Shown here piece after piece: positions 47,901 through 54,705 of a stretch of DNA of 64,000 nucleotides. Source of the DNA: Gephyromycinifex aptenodytis (GTDB lineage Bacteria > Actinomycetota > Actinomycetes > Actinomycetales > Dermatophilaceae); assembly GCF_012277275.1 (NCBI RefSeq), contig NZ_CP051155.1, forward strand, positions 2,232,001 to 2,296,000, in the 5' to 3' direction. Numbering within the stretch: the stretch's first letter is position 1; each line of letters starts with the position of its first letter. A model generated the notes under the pieces. That model searched no databases. It worked only from the letters and a program-made list of their open reading frames with translations, and was not told where the DNA came from. A program made the translations under genes and the position numbers.

Positions 47901-50402
47901 CTCCGGCAGGGAAGCCGTGTTGTGCAGTCCCTTTCCGGGTGTGTTATTGCAGGCGGTGGCCCGCTGCAAGGTGGTGGGAGCGAAACGCACCGTCACGGTG
48001 TAGGTGTGGGACCCGCCTGCGGGCAGGGCTGTGCCTGAAGGCGCGAGCGTGAACGGCCCGGTGCCGTCCGCGGAGCCGGTTTGTTGGCCGTTCCACGATG
48101 CCCCGAGCACTTTCAGCGTTGGGTCGAAAGCGGGGGTGTCCAGCAGTGGGCCGTAGCTGCCAGCGAGTTGGCTGGGGTTGCTGACGCGCACCGTGTACGT
48201 GGCGGTGTACTCCCCGGTGGTGGCGTCCGGGCTGCTGAGCGCCCCAGCGGTTTTGACGACCTGGGGTGCGTATGGCGTGGGTACCACCTCCACGCTCTTG
48301 CTCGCGGTGGCGGTGACGTTGCTGCGGGTGACCCCGCCGCGGGCGGTGACGGTGGCCTTATTCGTGATCGTCGTCGGGTTGGTGTCCCCTGCCGTGAACG
48401 CCAGCGGCTGTTCGCAGGTGTAGGTCCACGTCTCGCTCGGCTCCAGCAGGTTGTTGGAGTTGGTGTCGCCACCTGTTCGGGTTGGCGCGGCGCAGGCGTG
48501 GTTAGGCAGCGGAGCTGCAGCGCCCGACTTTGTCGTGGTTGCGGCGTCGCCGAGCGTGACGTTCTCCAAGGCGTCGCCGCCGGGGTTGGTGAGCGTGTAC
48601 GTGTAGGTGACGTTGCCCTTGCCTTCGACCCTGTCCACCGAAGCGGTCTTGGTCAGCGCAACCTTGGTTTGGTCGACCGGGGTGAGTGTCGGGTCGGCCT
48701 TTTCGTTCGTGCCGGTCGGGTAGCTGGGGTCATCACTGGAGACCGTGCCCGCACTGGAGGTGACGGTGGCCTGGTTGGTGATGGTTTTGACGCCCTTGGC
48801 CACTGTGCCCGCGTTGACCTTGGCCTGGAAGATGATCGTCGCGGTGTCACCGCCGGGGATGAGGCCGTCGACGGTGGTGGCCGCGCCCTCGATCGGGCTG
48901 CCGGCCTGGAACGGCATGCCGCGAACATCTGGCACCTGGGCGCCGTTGAGGGTCGTCGAGCCTGGGACGTAGGTCGTGTCGGCGGGAACGGCGTCCTTGA
49001 GAGCCGCCTGCACAGCCGCAGCAGCCCCCACATTGCGTACGGTCACCGTGTACTTGATGACATCGCCGTCCTTGACGGCCGGGTTCGCTGTTTGCGCCGT
49101 CTTCGACACGATCAGGTCGCCCTTGGGTAGGGCACACGAGGCGAGGTCAACGAGGCGTGACCCGACATTGGCTTCACCACCGGCGAAAGGTTTTCCTACC
49201 CCAGTCGCGATTTCGATGACATCGACGATATTGTCCCCTCCTGCTGGAGGAATCATGCCAGCGTACAAACGGCCGTCAGGGCCGAAAGCGATACCCCCAT
49301 ACCACCGCGTCTTAGATGGCTTCACCTCTATGAGGGTGGCCGGTCTGGGTTCTTTAAGTGGCGTGAGGTCACTCGCCGGGATCACGGAAAGTTGGTGAAC
49401 TCCCCACACGTCCGTTCCGAGAAGCCACAAGTTTCCAGCACCGTCAAAGGCCAGGTCTCCACGTTCGGCATAGGTCCATGCCCATGGCCCAGCTGGCTTC
49501 CCGATGAGTTCCCACGATTTTCCCCCCGCTGGTAGACGGTAGAGGTCGTTGTTTTCGTCCCAACTCCAGACAGCTCCGTCGGGTGCCACGGTGAGACGAT
49601 CAGTATGGGTGGCATCGGAGGGCCCGATGATCTGAATGTTGTTGGTTCCATCGGCATCTATCCGGAACAACCCGTCATTGTTGCTCGTCAAAGTTTTCGA
49701 GGAAATGTAGTACAGCTTTTGTGTCCGGGGATCGACGCCCAGGGCGCGGATGTGGTCATATTGATTCTTCGATTTATACGGTTCAATTTCGGTTGCCCAC
49801 AGTTTGGGTTTGAGGCCGTCTGCTCCGGCGACGACGTTGCCAATGGCCCCAGTGGTTGCGTTAATGCCCGAATCAGGCTTCCCGCTATACCAAATGTCTG
49901 AGCAGGCTCCGTTGAGGGTGACGGTGGAGGTGGCGGTGGCTTCGGAAGTGGTGCGGGCGCCGTCGGCGGCCAGGGTGGTGAAGGCGGCGGTGGCGGTACC
50001 GGTGCGGGTGGCATCGACATTGCTGGTGCAGGTGTAGGTCGCGGTCGAGTTCGCGGGGATCCAGTAGCGGATCCCGTCGGTCTGCAGCCCGGACTGTCCG
50101 GTGATCGGCCCGCACGCAGTGTCCGTCATAGACCTTTGGTAGGCAGGCTGGCCGGCGGAGTTAGTCACCGTGTACGTCCAGGTCACCTTGGTGCCGGGTG
50201 TCGTGATCGTCGACGGGGAGGCGCTGACGCTGAGGTCGATCCGGTTATCGGGTGAGGCAGCGGCAGGAACTGCTGCCGCTGCGCTCAAAGCGCTAGAAGC
50301 GGAGGAAACCGCGGAGGCGGGCACTGCGGCGGACACCATGACGATGAGGATCGACAGCATCCAGGAGAGAGCGGCGCGGCCCAGGGCGCGGAAAGGCAAC
50401 AT
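35952..50402 (-). CDS. Giant 4816-residue repeat surface protein (DUF7507/DUF11-like Ig repeats)
   Basis: One uninterrupted 14.45-kb frame. In order: signal peptide (about 1-31, cut near PASA); a first beta module (50-165); a propeller-like region (about 165-430) with repeated GVDPRTQKLYYIS, VAPDGAVWSWDE, AFDGAGNLWLLG and AFGPDGRLYAG strands; a DUF11-type domain (430-580); two divergent modules (580-855); then about 29 repeats of about 118 residues with two more divergent modules among them (to about 4560); a Pro/Lys/Thr/His-rich stalk; a small Cys-containing segment; a membrane helix (about 4775-4797) and an acidic tail RDEDEEDEPGISAA. No LPXTG motif is seen. GGAGGAAGG precedes ATG 50402. 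Probably a long adhesive or structural fibre on the cell surface; no enzyme motif. It interrupts an otherwise conserved gene order. Confidence 0.9.
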   Translation of the reverse strand: MLPFRALGRAALSWMLSILIVMVSAAVPASAVSSASSALSAAAAVPAAASPDNRIDLSVSASPSTITTPGTKVTWTYTVTNSAGQPAYQRSMTDTACGPITGQSGLQTDGIRYWIPANSTATYTCTSNVDATRTGTATAAFTTLAADGARTTSEATATSTVTLNGACSDIWYSGKPDSGINATTGAIGNVVAGADGLKPKLWATEIEPYKSKNQYDHIRALGVDPRTQKLYYISSKTLTSNNDGLFRIDADGTNNIQIIGPSDATHTDRLTVAPDGAVWSWDENNDLYRLPAGGKSWELIGKPAGPWAWTYAERGDLAFDGAGNLWLLGTDVWGVHQLSVIPASDLTPLKEPRPATLIEVKPSKTRWYGGIAFGPDGRLYAGMIPPAGGDNIVDVIEIATGVGKPFAGGEANVGSRLVDLASCALPKGDLIVSKTAQTANPAVKDGDVIKYTVTVRNVGAAAAVQAALKDAVPADTTYVPGSTTLNGAQVPDVRGMPFQAGSPIEGAATTVDGLIPGGDTATIIFQAKVNAGTVAKGVKTITNQATVTSSAGTVSSDDPSYPTGTNEKADPTLTPVDQTKVALTKTASVDRVEGKGNVTYTYTLTNPGGDALENVTLGDAATTTKSGAAAPLPNHACAAPTRTGGDTNSNNLLEPSETWTYTCEQPLAFTAGDTNPTTITNKATVTARGGVTRSNVTATASKSVEVVPTPYAPQVVKTAGALSSPDATTGEYTATYTVRVSNPSQLAGSYGPLLDTPAFDPTLKVLGASWNGQQTGSADGTGPFTLAPSGTALPAGGSHTYTVTVRFAPTTLQRATACNNTPGKGLHNTASLPEGQEKSSTEDNSACLAPPPAPVTGLTLEKKAGTPLDADGDGVIDAGDTLAYTFTVTNTSPALALRDVKLTDPALTAQGVTLTCPSPLAAGARATCTASKPYVLTQADLDAGSVTNTATATATAPHLPTVASEPSSTTVPLLRVPTLGLVKRVEKVEDVNQDGVIDPGDTIRYGFTVTNRGNVTLDGVTVTDPKLSSTPLTCAAGTLAPGTSTTCTSGPYVITRADQDAGSVANTATANATSNQGPAPTVTSTTSTPVAPIGKLVVKKSAGSVSAIDPATGQASVGYTVTVSNVGGSPIRYGALSDTPSFASQLTIDRATWTGPSSGNATGAGPYTLSSGSYLGPGASHTYAVRVTFHYTTTSPATACGAAPGTGLYNAVTLAKADTSDPDVDARAGAVCATPPAPPTTGLTLDKKVISVIDNDRNNRTSVGDTISYRFQVTNTGSTTLSSISIADPKLSSANIGITCPTTTLSPGGTTTCTSGDYTVSGGDLADGAVTNSATVSGNPPNLTPVTSQASTTTTPVSSAAIKLVKEASAITDGDNNGHDAGDTIDYTFTVTNNGTTALSNVTVSDPRLSPGAPACTIASLAAGTTANCPAVTYTLTQSDVDAGQVRNEARVTGTAADGGLAPQHTDSTKTPITPRAATLNLVKTAGDITDANDDHKEDAGDTITYTFLVTNTGAQTVQNVRIADTKLGVTSLACGAGSLAPGAQTSCSATYTLTQADVDSPDVRNTATATATTPIGATVSADSAQVVTKLHAESRIALHKMGPARVTGAKAGDTLTYTFKVTNTGSTTLTQVAVADPAVTNVRCPDTVLMPNQSTTCSGDAYVLTQADVDAGSRTNTATVSALDPSNENVTSSDTVSTELAGVSEITLDKKTVANGTNTVTDTDGNGTDLGDTIRYAFTVKNTGTTTVQPVTITDPTLGVNKAVCASTLAPGQEATCEFEPYRLTQPDVDFNSVTNTATAEGTTLRGAPVVSKPASVTVEYDPPVAAAAFALDKVPGEVADANGNGRQDAGDSVSYTFNVTNTGPLTIHGLRISDPLLGSSFACGTKSIGPGQSLNCTSPTPYTLTQADIDRGLVTNTATVTGLDPKNRPVPATEPSHPTDTAVVTLAPSAGVELIKTVTPITDLDGNGPDAGDTVNYTFEVRNTGALTLAPLTITDTKLGLSDAPCAPSLAPGASAVCSTKATYTLKQSDVDTRRLENTATVTGLDPKSKKVQADASAGVDIANVGAISLDKRGSDVTDLDDNGPDAGDQISYSFTVKNISNVTLTDIALTDPHLGGVTCKATSLAPGASTTCTANPYTLTQANVDAGRVDNAASVSARAPGGAMAVATDTDTVTFTARAGVAITKKVTARGDSNSNGATDAGDVLTYTISVRNSGAVTVTSFLVSDPLLSNISCETGPISPGASKTCTGTYTVTLEDQRAGKRDNTATVQATAAGNRPLAKDATVSTPVATVANLDVVKTAGTVTAVDPITGQGSATYTVKVVNSGGTPADYTLTDTPAFASNIVIDSATWSGPTSGSAQTTGPWTLARSVVPGESTHEYAVTVLFHYSDTTTAGADGLKNTVALAQDQEQGPTSNNTATPAPPAAPRPGITLSKSVASTTDPDGNGRASAGDAITYTLNVRNTGTTQLTGITVTDEMLGTVTCPATTLAPGASTTCSAHPHVISQAEQTAGAVTNTATATGTPPTTVAGGAAVTDDAASTKPLSTADITVTKTHGTVVDANGSKRVDAGDSVTYTFTVRNSGSVPLRNVTITDPKLSVRALSCVPGTLAPGASATCQNQPAPYLLTQADIDAGTVTNTATATGTPTDDGAAPTGTTSDTLNLGTLESALSLVKTSGGIADVNNSGGVDAGDRITYTFTLKNTGATTVYAPTITDSRITAEAFRCGDARLAPGATTSCTADYTLTQGDVDAKAVTNTATASAKAASATGPSVTSEASRVATPIEAVTALTLDKTAGAVTDANSNRRQDAGDTIAYTFTVTNTGATTLTRYTVSDPRLSATEQQSLTGCQQELAPKAQATCTATHTLTQAEIDAGSVTNAASVSVAGANPPQTATDSVTTELTPTSGISVTGGLGTVPADPVAGTRVPVTITVENTGSTTMTDINVTDSTLGLNGYVCSPGPLAPAASITCTLPDYVLTQADIDAGTVTANPIVSGTPATGERVQTTLSTSATITPAAPAVKLAKESGGLTDANSNGYADVGENVTYTFTVTNTGPVTLTTVTITDRLLSNDSFTCATNLAPGATATCPGPRSYPLTQADLETGTLTNSATATATDTKNRKAEASATTTVPLAVTNSLTLAKSSTGVNDSNGNGRADAGEVVPYTFTVTNTGQQTLTNVVINDAALGVKGVVCVQSLAPGASATCTTGATSGMASRTLTQADIDAGRVTNTATATATTRAGSQKSDSDAETVELTRVAALKVTSAVTSPQNPKAGDTVTITVTVTNTGNTTVNGLSGTTTLPDGRTVTCTPNPTQLAPGENAICTINYVLTQGDVDAGHADLSTTITGTDPNGDVQTGTTSTNVTFTSTSALALDKTAGAVQDADGSTTHSAGDMVPYTFTVTNTGTTSLSGVTITDAALGLTGYACGKGVLAPGKSATCGPITGAITQADLDAGKVVNTATATATNPSTGAAVDSEPETVETLLHPTAAFTLVKQSSAIADTNGSGRADPGDQITYTFTVKNTGAQTLKSVTVTDTKLGVSQECAATLAPGASATCSAPAYRLTQNDVDAGSVTNTATASATPATGGAPISFTSNGSTPSTTTPIEALAALTLSKRAGAIIDKGAAGHSAGDTVSYSFTVTNTSNVTLNSITVTDPLLTGGVSCQASTLAPKASTTCSSSTLSITQAQVDARRIDNTATVTGTTPQNAQVTATGFARVDLAPQIAMTLAKAATCDVGAAGDTGRCDLNDPIEYAFTVTNTGSASLDSVQVDDPTLSLVDFVCGSGPLAVGATRTCTSPVTPRVTQQHLDAGTLSNTATATATSGANTTSAPATATLTFDAPAGVSLTKSMRTITDKDNNQAYSAGDEVSYTFTVTNTGKRTLRTATIRDVKLRLTDFRCATDLAPGASASCSSPAYTITQADINAGSLTNEATVQASLPTSGQTSGSGSATIPLTDFPPLRLTKTATLTKDLNGDGVAGLGDELSYSFTVSNTGPKPVTNPHVGDEMLSARGIAVTCPIGVLASGNTVSCAAPKPLVITQADLANPTLENTATARAWTGEDEQFLTLPALAQSSTPLGYGRLSLTKTAVLQRDGMHPGVADEGDVVFFTFIVANPGTVPVTGVSIADQALAEANVAITCPTDTVKPGGSVTCTSADYTVTAADIAGGVLKNTAAAHGSAASQPVTSPAATSTSSAGTTAQPRLSIDKFARRAAERVNTALVAGEQVTYSFRVTNTGNVTINDVKVTDSLLGEDAVTCEASSLKPGKQTTCSAEVYTVTAQDVQRTYVLNSATATGAPAQGPQVQATAADTVRIPAEDTGLKVTKTAELTKDSGFPGLADPGDEITYRFLITNTSSAPATVRVNDPMLAAAKVDITCERGSLEPQESTTCTASPYPVPADQAQGQGVTTLANLAYATSTTDGGNDASGSDGAVTPVAPKPEASLGLGMGYTPVDSNGNGQLDVGEGVIFDYVVTNTGNVPLENVGVSDPRLQQAGIGITCNDTTLAPGAHTSCQANGAYTVTADDISAGYIISTGTAVGTSQYTGLASPKPQVETIRVPLKAGVTAPGGGTPGAPVPPTPSGPSNPTDDPTGPITPTPGPSSPVPGPTVIPIPHPNAPKPTSPRPPKRPSPTKTPKPTPKPNAPRPPGAPKPTSGTHSHPHSHKGPNSAPAPWGPKPGWTPGSHHSASNPGGWPWRPGAAQSGGETPRKGKGYPVCVGDCSRTREQGYTQANDPNWQAGPGYEQGVGAAGDAQRAGTYGQCLDPARRADSSNGTAVPQLPLLLFSSLAALGLIAGLWRRSRDEDEEDEPGISAA
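36722..47838 (-). repeat. About 29 tandem Ig-like coding repeats in the giant protein
   Basis: Each repeat is about 118 residues (about 354 bp) and contains, in order: a hydrophobic-Lys start (LxLxKxAG), a D-x-N-x-NG-x-x-D-AGD loop, the strand YTFTVTNTG, a VTITDPxLG strand, a Cys pair about 14 residues apart around the phrase LAPGAS, the phrase YTLTQADIDAGxVTNTATATG, and a TSxAxTxTP linker. Two unrelated-looking modules of about 140 residues (SAxDPATGQ type) break the array. Repeats have diverged in protein and DNA, so this is an old expansion rather than a recent slippage product. Counts are by eye. Confidence 0.8.
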
Positions 50403-50557
50403 GTCCCTTCCTCCGTGTTATCAGGGGGGGACCGGTCAGGAGGACATGACGTGAATAGGCCCGACCGGCTTCTTCCACCTATCGGATTACCGGGGCCCGT
50501 TCTGAGAGCAACCACCCCCACGTGACGCAGACCGCACCAGGTGGGGCCACTATCGCG

Positions 50558-51064
50558 TTACCCCTGGTGCCTGACGACCCGGGTGACGCACTGATGCTTA
50601 GCGGCCTCGGCCGGGCTCTCCCGGTGGAAACCCTTGGCCACGACGGGCGCCGTCTGGCCGGGTTCAACCGAGGCGGTCACGCTGGTCGAGCCGAGCACAC
50701 TCCACCCGTTCGGGTCCACGACGGAGACCTCGACGGTGTAGTCCTGCGCGGTTTTCGTAGAGTTGTCGACCTTCCCGGAGAAACCCCAAACGCCGTTTGC
50801 GTCTGCCGCGCACGCCGGCGCGGTCAGGTCTTTGTGGGCGCCGACCCCGCCTTTGTCATCCACGGTGGTGCTCGACGGGTCGGGTGTGCCCGCCGTGGAC
50901 CCCGCCGCGTTGGTTGTGGGACTGGCTGGGGCAGAGGAACCCGCCGAGGTTGGCGTCCCGCCCGAGCAGCCAGCCAGTGTCAGTGCACACGCAGCAGTGA
51001 GGACTGCCCGGGTGAAGCGCCGATGAGGAGCGAAAAGGTCACAGGCAGAGGGGAAGACAGACAT
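50558..51064 (-). CDS. Small lipoprotein (FxLYD-like domain)
   Basis: A 168-residue exported protein. A signal peptide ends in the lipobox LAGC (Cys about residue 33), then a Ser/Thr/Pro linker to about 70, then a beta-rich domain (GVWGFSGKVDNSTKTAQDYTVEVSVVD onwards) resembling FxLYD domains with two further Cys residues. It lies 155 bp before the giant surface protein on the same strand, so it may be co-expressed and help anchor or assemble it. That partnership is inference from position only. The first in-frame ATG is used; an internal start would shorten the n-region. Confidence 0.75.
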   Translation of the reverse strand: MSVFPSACDLFAPHRRFTRAVLTAACALTLAGCSGGTPTSAGSSAPASPTTNAAGSTAGTPDPSSTTVDDKGGVGAHKDLTAPACAADANGVWGFSGKVDNSTKTAQDYTVEVSVVDPNGWSVLGSTSVTASVEPGQTAPVVAKGFHRESPAEAAKHQCVTRVVRHQG

Positions 51065-51736
51065 GACTTCCTATCGGCACGACCGTTGCCTGACTGAACT
51101 ACGCCCGGCGTGAACTGAGCCGGAATGAACCGGTCTGGAATGAACTGGCCCAACCGGGTTCCCGGGTTGCCCTGTCTGGACGCTGCGAGCCCCTGCGACC
51201 CGGACGCTTCGCCCAACCGGGGTGCAGCTTCCGCAGGGGTGGGGGAGGAGGGCTGCCCATTCATCGATGCCGGCCCTGCCGGTACCGCAACGGCAGGCTG
51301 TGGCCAGGCCTGACCCGGCCGGCGCACCCCCGAAACAGGACCCGGGTTAGGAGCCAAACCGATTGGGCTACAGGCGATTTGCTGGGCCGAGAATCCGTTC
51401 CTATAGTGGTATATATCACCTGAGCAATATCTGAGGCCGGTCGTGCTGATTCACCTGCACGGGGCGGCTCTAAAGAGGCGCACAACGACCGTGCACAGGC
51501 GGGTGCTCCTCACGGCCAGCCTTCTGCCGGCAAGAAGAAGGACCCAAGGCATGACCGAACCCGGGCGCAGCAGCGCTGCACAGCGCACTTCCTGACCTGG
51601 GTCACCGGTCACACCCGTCAACGGCGCCCACCGCGCCGAACGTGAACACCTGCACCATCCCTGATCACCACCCGTGAACCTGCCTTGAACGGCCCGCACC
51701 GACGCGTGCCGACCGGCGGTATTGAAAGGAGCCCCA
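51065..51736. other. Divergent promoter region between lipoprotein and small membrane protein genes
   Basis: A 672-bp region with no supported gene. Near 51105-51150 are short direct repeats (GTGAACTG, then GGAATGAAC twice). Near 51401-51420 is an AT-rich patch with a partial dyad (GTGG-TATATAT-CACC), unusual in this GC-rich DNA and a candidate promoter or operator for either flanking gene. AAAGGAG at 51726 is the ribosome site of the plus-strand gene. Confidence 0.4.
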
Positions 51737-51973
51737 ATGAGCACGCAGTTGGACACCGCGATCCTGCCCGACGACGCCAAGGTCGTCTCGCCGATGGATG
51801 AGGTCACCCGAACCCTGCTAGTCGTTCTTGCCCTGGCGATGGCCGCGGCGGCGGCGCTGTTCCTCGGACTGAAGTTGCAGTCCGTGGGCGGCATGGTTGC
51901 CGCCGGGGTGCTCGCTGCGGCGTCTGCAGGCACCTACCTGACGCTGGTGCGCTCCGCGCTCGTGGGCCACTGA
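51737..51973 (+). CDS. Small two-helix membrane protein of unknown function
   Basis: A 78-residue protein: a polar N-terminus (MSTQLDTAILPDDAKVVSP) followed by two hydrophobic helices (about 30-50 and 54-74) and almost no cytoplasmic tail. AAAGGAG stands 5-7 bp before ATG 51737, which makes it a believable gene. I do not recognise a family. It is followed by a strong hairpin shared with the convergent sugar permease gene. Confidence 0.65.
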   Translation: MSTQLDTAILPDDAKVVSPMDEVTRTLLVVLALAMAAAAALFLGLKLQSVGGMVAAGVLAAASAGTYLTLVRSALVGH

Positions 51974-52000
51974 GCACCCGCAGCCACCGCACCTGAACCG

Positions 52001-52036
52001 AAGTCGGGCCCCCGCCAACTGGCGGGAGCCCGACTT
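52001..52036. terminator. Bidirectional terminator
   Basis: AAGTCGGGC-(C)-CCCGCCA and TGGCGGG-(A)-GCCCGACTT form a 16-bp stem with one mismatch and a 2-nt loop, lying between the small membrane protein gene and the convergent ABC permease. Confidence 0.85.
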
Positions 52037-52051
52037 TCGTTGATGCAGCGG

Positions 52052-53050
52052 TCAGCGGTTCTTGCGTTCGTCGATGATGATCGCGACGACGATGATGGCG
52101 CCCTTGACCACCAGTTGCATGAACGGCGAGACGTTCATCAGGTCCATGCCGTTGTTGATGACACCGATGATGAGCGCGCCGACGATGGTGCCCCAGATGG
52201 TGCCGACACCGCCGTTGAAGCTCGTTCCGCCGATGACGGTGGCGGTGATGACATCCAACTCCATCATCGTGCCCAGCTGGGGGTTACCCGAGCCGATCCG
52301 GGCTGAGAGGATGACACCGGCCAGCCCGGCCAGCGCGCCGGTGAGGGTGAAGATCCACAACCGGACTCGCCCGATGTTGATCCCGGAGACCCGCGCGGCC
52401 TGCTCGTTTCCGCCGATGGCGTAGGTGTGGCGCCCGAAGCGGGTGTAGGTGAGCAGCACATGGGCAAGGACCGCGCACAGGATGAGCAACAGGATCGGCA
52501 CCGGGATGCCCAGGATGCTGCCCTGGCCGATGAAGTTGTAACCCGCCGCCAGCCGCGAGATGGGTCGACCGTCGGTGTACATCAACGCCACGCCGCGGGC
52601 GGCAGTCATCATCCCCAACGTGGCGATGAACGGGGCGATCTTGAAGAACGAGATGAGGAAGCCGTTGACCAGACCGGTGGCGGCACCTACGAGGATCCCG
52701 ATGACCACCGGGAGCAGGATCGGCAACGCCGGCAGGTTCGGGTACATCGAGGTGGGGCTCACCACCTGGGCCAGGCTGCAGGCGACCACCGCCGAGAGTG
52801 CCACGGTGGAGCCGACCGACAGGTCGATGCCATTGGTGATGATGACGAACGTCATCCCGAGCGCGATGATCGCGATCGGCGCCACCTGAACCACCACGTT
52901 GAACAGGTTGCGGGTCTGTAGGAAGCTGCCGCCGGTGGCGATCGCCAGCAGCACGATGAAGGCGATGAGGATGAAGATGATGGCGTACTTCTTGATGAAG
53001 GCGCCGGTATCGAAGCTGGCCTTGGCCGTGGTGCCACTTGAGGTAGACAT
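52052..53050 (-). CDS. CUT2 sugar ABC transporter permease (RbsC-like)
   Basis: A 332-residue permease with about ten hydrophobic segments and the family patterns GMTFVIITNGIDLSVGS, GAATGLVNGF and GGTSFNGGVGTIWGT, as in ribose/xylose/galactose permeases (two copies per transporter). It is the last gene of the importer operon, 14 bp after the ATPase gene. The sugar is not identifiable; no kinase or isomerase gene lies nearby. Confidence 0.95.
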   Translation of the reverse strand: MSTSSGTTAKASFDTGAFIKKYAIIFILIAFIVLLAIATGGSFLQTRNLFNVVVQVAPIAIIALGMTFVIITNGIDLSVGSTVALSAVVACSLAQVVSPTSMYPNLPALPILLPVVIGILVGAATGLVNGFLISFFKIAPFIATLGMMTAARGVALMYTDGRPISRLAAGYNFIGQGSILGIPVPILLLILCAVLAHVLLTYTRFGRHTYAIGGNEQAARVSGINIGRVRLWIFTLTGALAGLAGVILSARIGSGNPQLGTMMELDVITATVIGGTSFNGGVGTIWGTIVGALIIGVINNGMDLMNVSPFMQLVVKGAIIVVAIIIDERKNR

Positions 53051-53064
53051 GAGGTTCTCTCTGC

Positions 53065-54606
53065 TCAGGCCGCGTCGCGCGTGCCGGTGGCCAGATTCAT
53101 GATTTTTTCTTGGGTCGCCTCAGCCCGCGAGAGTTCGCCGGAGATTCGTCCCTCGTGCATCACCAGCAGCCGGTCGCTCATGCCGAGGACTTCGGGCATC
53201 TCGGAGGAGACCATGATGATGGCCTTGCCCTCCTGGGCCAGAGTGGACATGAGCCGGTGGATCTCGGACTTGGCGCCGACATCGATACCGCGGGTGGGCT
53301 CGTCGATCATAAGGATGTCGGGCACGGTCAGCAGCCAACGCGAAATGAGCACCTTCTGCTGGTTGCCGCCGGAGAGGTTGCTGATGAGCTGATCCAACGA
53401 TGGGGTCTTCAACGCCAGCGCCTCACGCTGCCCCTGGCACACCTGGTTGATCCTGCCGGTCTGCAGCAGCCCGCGCGGGCTGTAGGTGGGCAGCGCCGCC
53501 ATGATCATGTTGTCGCGCACCGACAGCACGCCCATCACCCCGGTCTGCTTGCGGTCCTCGGTGAGCAGACCGATGTTCGCGGTGATGGCGTCCTTGGGTT
53601 GCTTGATGTTCAGGGGTTTCCCGTTGACCCAGATCTCCCCGGAGTCGGCGGGGGTGATCCCGAACAGTGTCTCCAACACTTCGGTGCGGCCTGCGCCCAT
53701 CAGCCCCGCGATGCCCAGGATTTCGCCCCGGCGCAAATCGAAGGAGACGTCTTTCACGAGTTCGCCGCGGTTCAGGTTCTTCACCGACAGGACGACCTCG
53801 CCGATCTGGGCCTGCAGCTTGGGGAACAGGGCGGTCAGTTCCCGGCCCACCATCAACTGGATGAGGGTGTCTCGATCCAGTTCACCCGCCGGTTTGGTCG
53901 CCACATGCCGGCCGTCTCGAAAGACGGTGATCTCGTCGGAGATCGCGAAGACCTCATCCATCTTGTGGGTGATGTAGACGATGGCCACCCCGCTGCTGCG
54001 CAGTTCATCGATCATCCGATGCAGGTGCTCTACTTCGCGTTGCGGGATCGCCGAGGTGGGCTCGTCCATGATGATGACCTTGGCCTGGGTGCTCATCGCT
54101 TTGGCGATCTCCACCATCTGGGTTTGGGCCACCGACAGCGACTTCATCTGCGCTTTGGGGTTGATGGCGATCCCCCACCGCTGGAACAGTTCGCGGGTGC
54201 GCGCAATCATCGTCGCGTAGGAGATGAGGCCGAGCTTGTTGCGCGGTTCGCGGCCGAGGTAGATGTTCTCGGCCACCATCATTTCCGGCACCGGGGAGAG
54301 TTCCTGGTGGATCATCGAAATACCCATCTCGATGGCGTCCTTGGGGCTGGAGATCGTGACTTCCTCGCCCTCGAAAAGGATGCGACCCGAGCTGGGGGCA
54401 TGGATCCCCGCCAGGATTTTCATCAGCGTGGACTTCCCCGCGCCGTTCTCGCCCATCAAGGAGTGCACGTTGCCGGCGCGCACCACCAGGTCGACATCGT
54501 CCAGGGCCTTCACCCCGGGAAACTGCTTGGAGATGCCCTCCATGCGAAGGAGAGCTTCGGATTGCGAATCCGCCGGTGGGAGGTGAGCAGGTGCGTTCTC
54601 GGACAT
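53065..54606 (-). CDS. CUT2 sugar ABC transporter ATP-binding protein (RbsA/MglA-like)
   Basis: A 513-residue double ATPase. The first domain has GENGAGKST (about 53-61) and the [14 protein letters not shown] signature with IIMDEPTSA. The second has the degenerate GLMGAGRTE, then [15 protein letters not shown] and [13 protein letters not shown]. The inactive first P-loop variant in domain two is normal for this family. It sits between the substrate-binding protein and permease genes, separated from the former by a long hairpin. Confidence 0.95.
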   Translation of the reverse strand: MSENAPAHLPPADSQSEALLRMEGISKQFPGVKALDDVDLVVRAGNVHSLMGENGAGKSTLMKILAGIHAPSSGRILFEGEEVTISSPKDAIEMGISMIHQELSPVPEMMVAENIYLGREPRNKLGLISYATMIARTRELFQRWGIAINPKAQMKSLSVAQTQMVEIAKAMSTQAKVIIMDEPTSAIPQREVEHLHRMIDELRSSGVAIVYITHKMDEVFAISDEITVFRDGRHVATKPAGELDRDTLIQLMVGRELTALFPKLQAQIGEVVLSVKNLNRGELVKDVSFDLRRGEILGIAGLMGAGRTEVLETLFGITPADSGEIWVNGKPLNIKQPKDAITANIGLLTEDRKQTGVMGVLSVRDNMIMAALPTYSPRGLLQTGRINQVCQGQREALALKTPSLDQLISNLSGGNQQKVLISRWLLTVPDILMIDEPTRGIDVGAKSEIHRLMSTLAQEGKAIIMVSSEMPEVLGMSDRLLVMHEGRISGELSRAEATQEKIMNLATGTRDAA

Positions 54607-54668
54607 GGTTCCTCACGTACTGGGAGGCTGCTCGAACAGAACGGCAGGCGATGATGCGTGCCGGTGGA

Positions 54669-54705
54669 GCTTGTGGGCGGGCGCGCAGGGCGCCCGCCCA
54701 CAAGC
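54669..54705 (-). promoter_or_regulatory. Long intercistronic hairpin after the substrate-binding protein gene
   Basis: A perfect 15-bp stem (GCTTGTGGGCGGGCG pairing with 54691-54705) with a 7-nt loop, 3 bp after the substrate-binding protein stop and 62 bp before the ATPase start. There is no T-tract, so it is more likely an mRNA-stabilising or attenuating element that lets the binding protein be made in excess, as in other binding-protein operons. Confidence 0.7.

Noticed and set aside
53110-54654. 514-codon plus-strand frame opposite the sugar ATPase gene
   Set aside because: His/Gln/Gly-rich shadow of a well-supported double ATPase on the minus strand.
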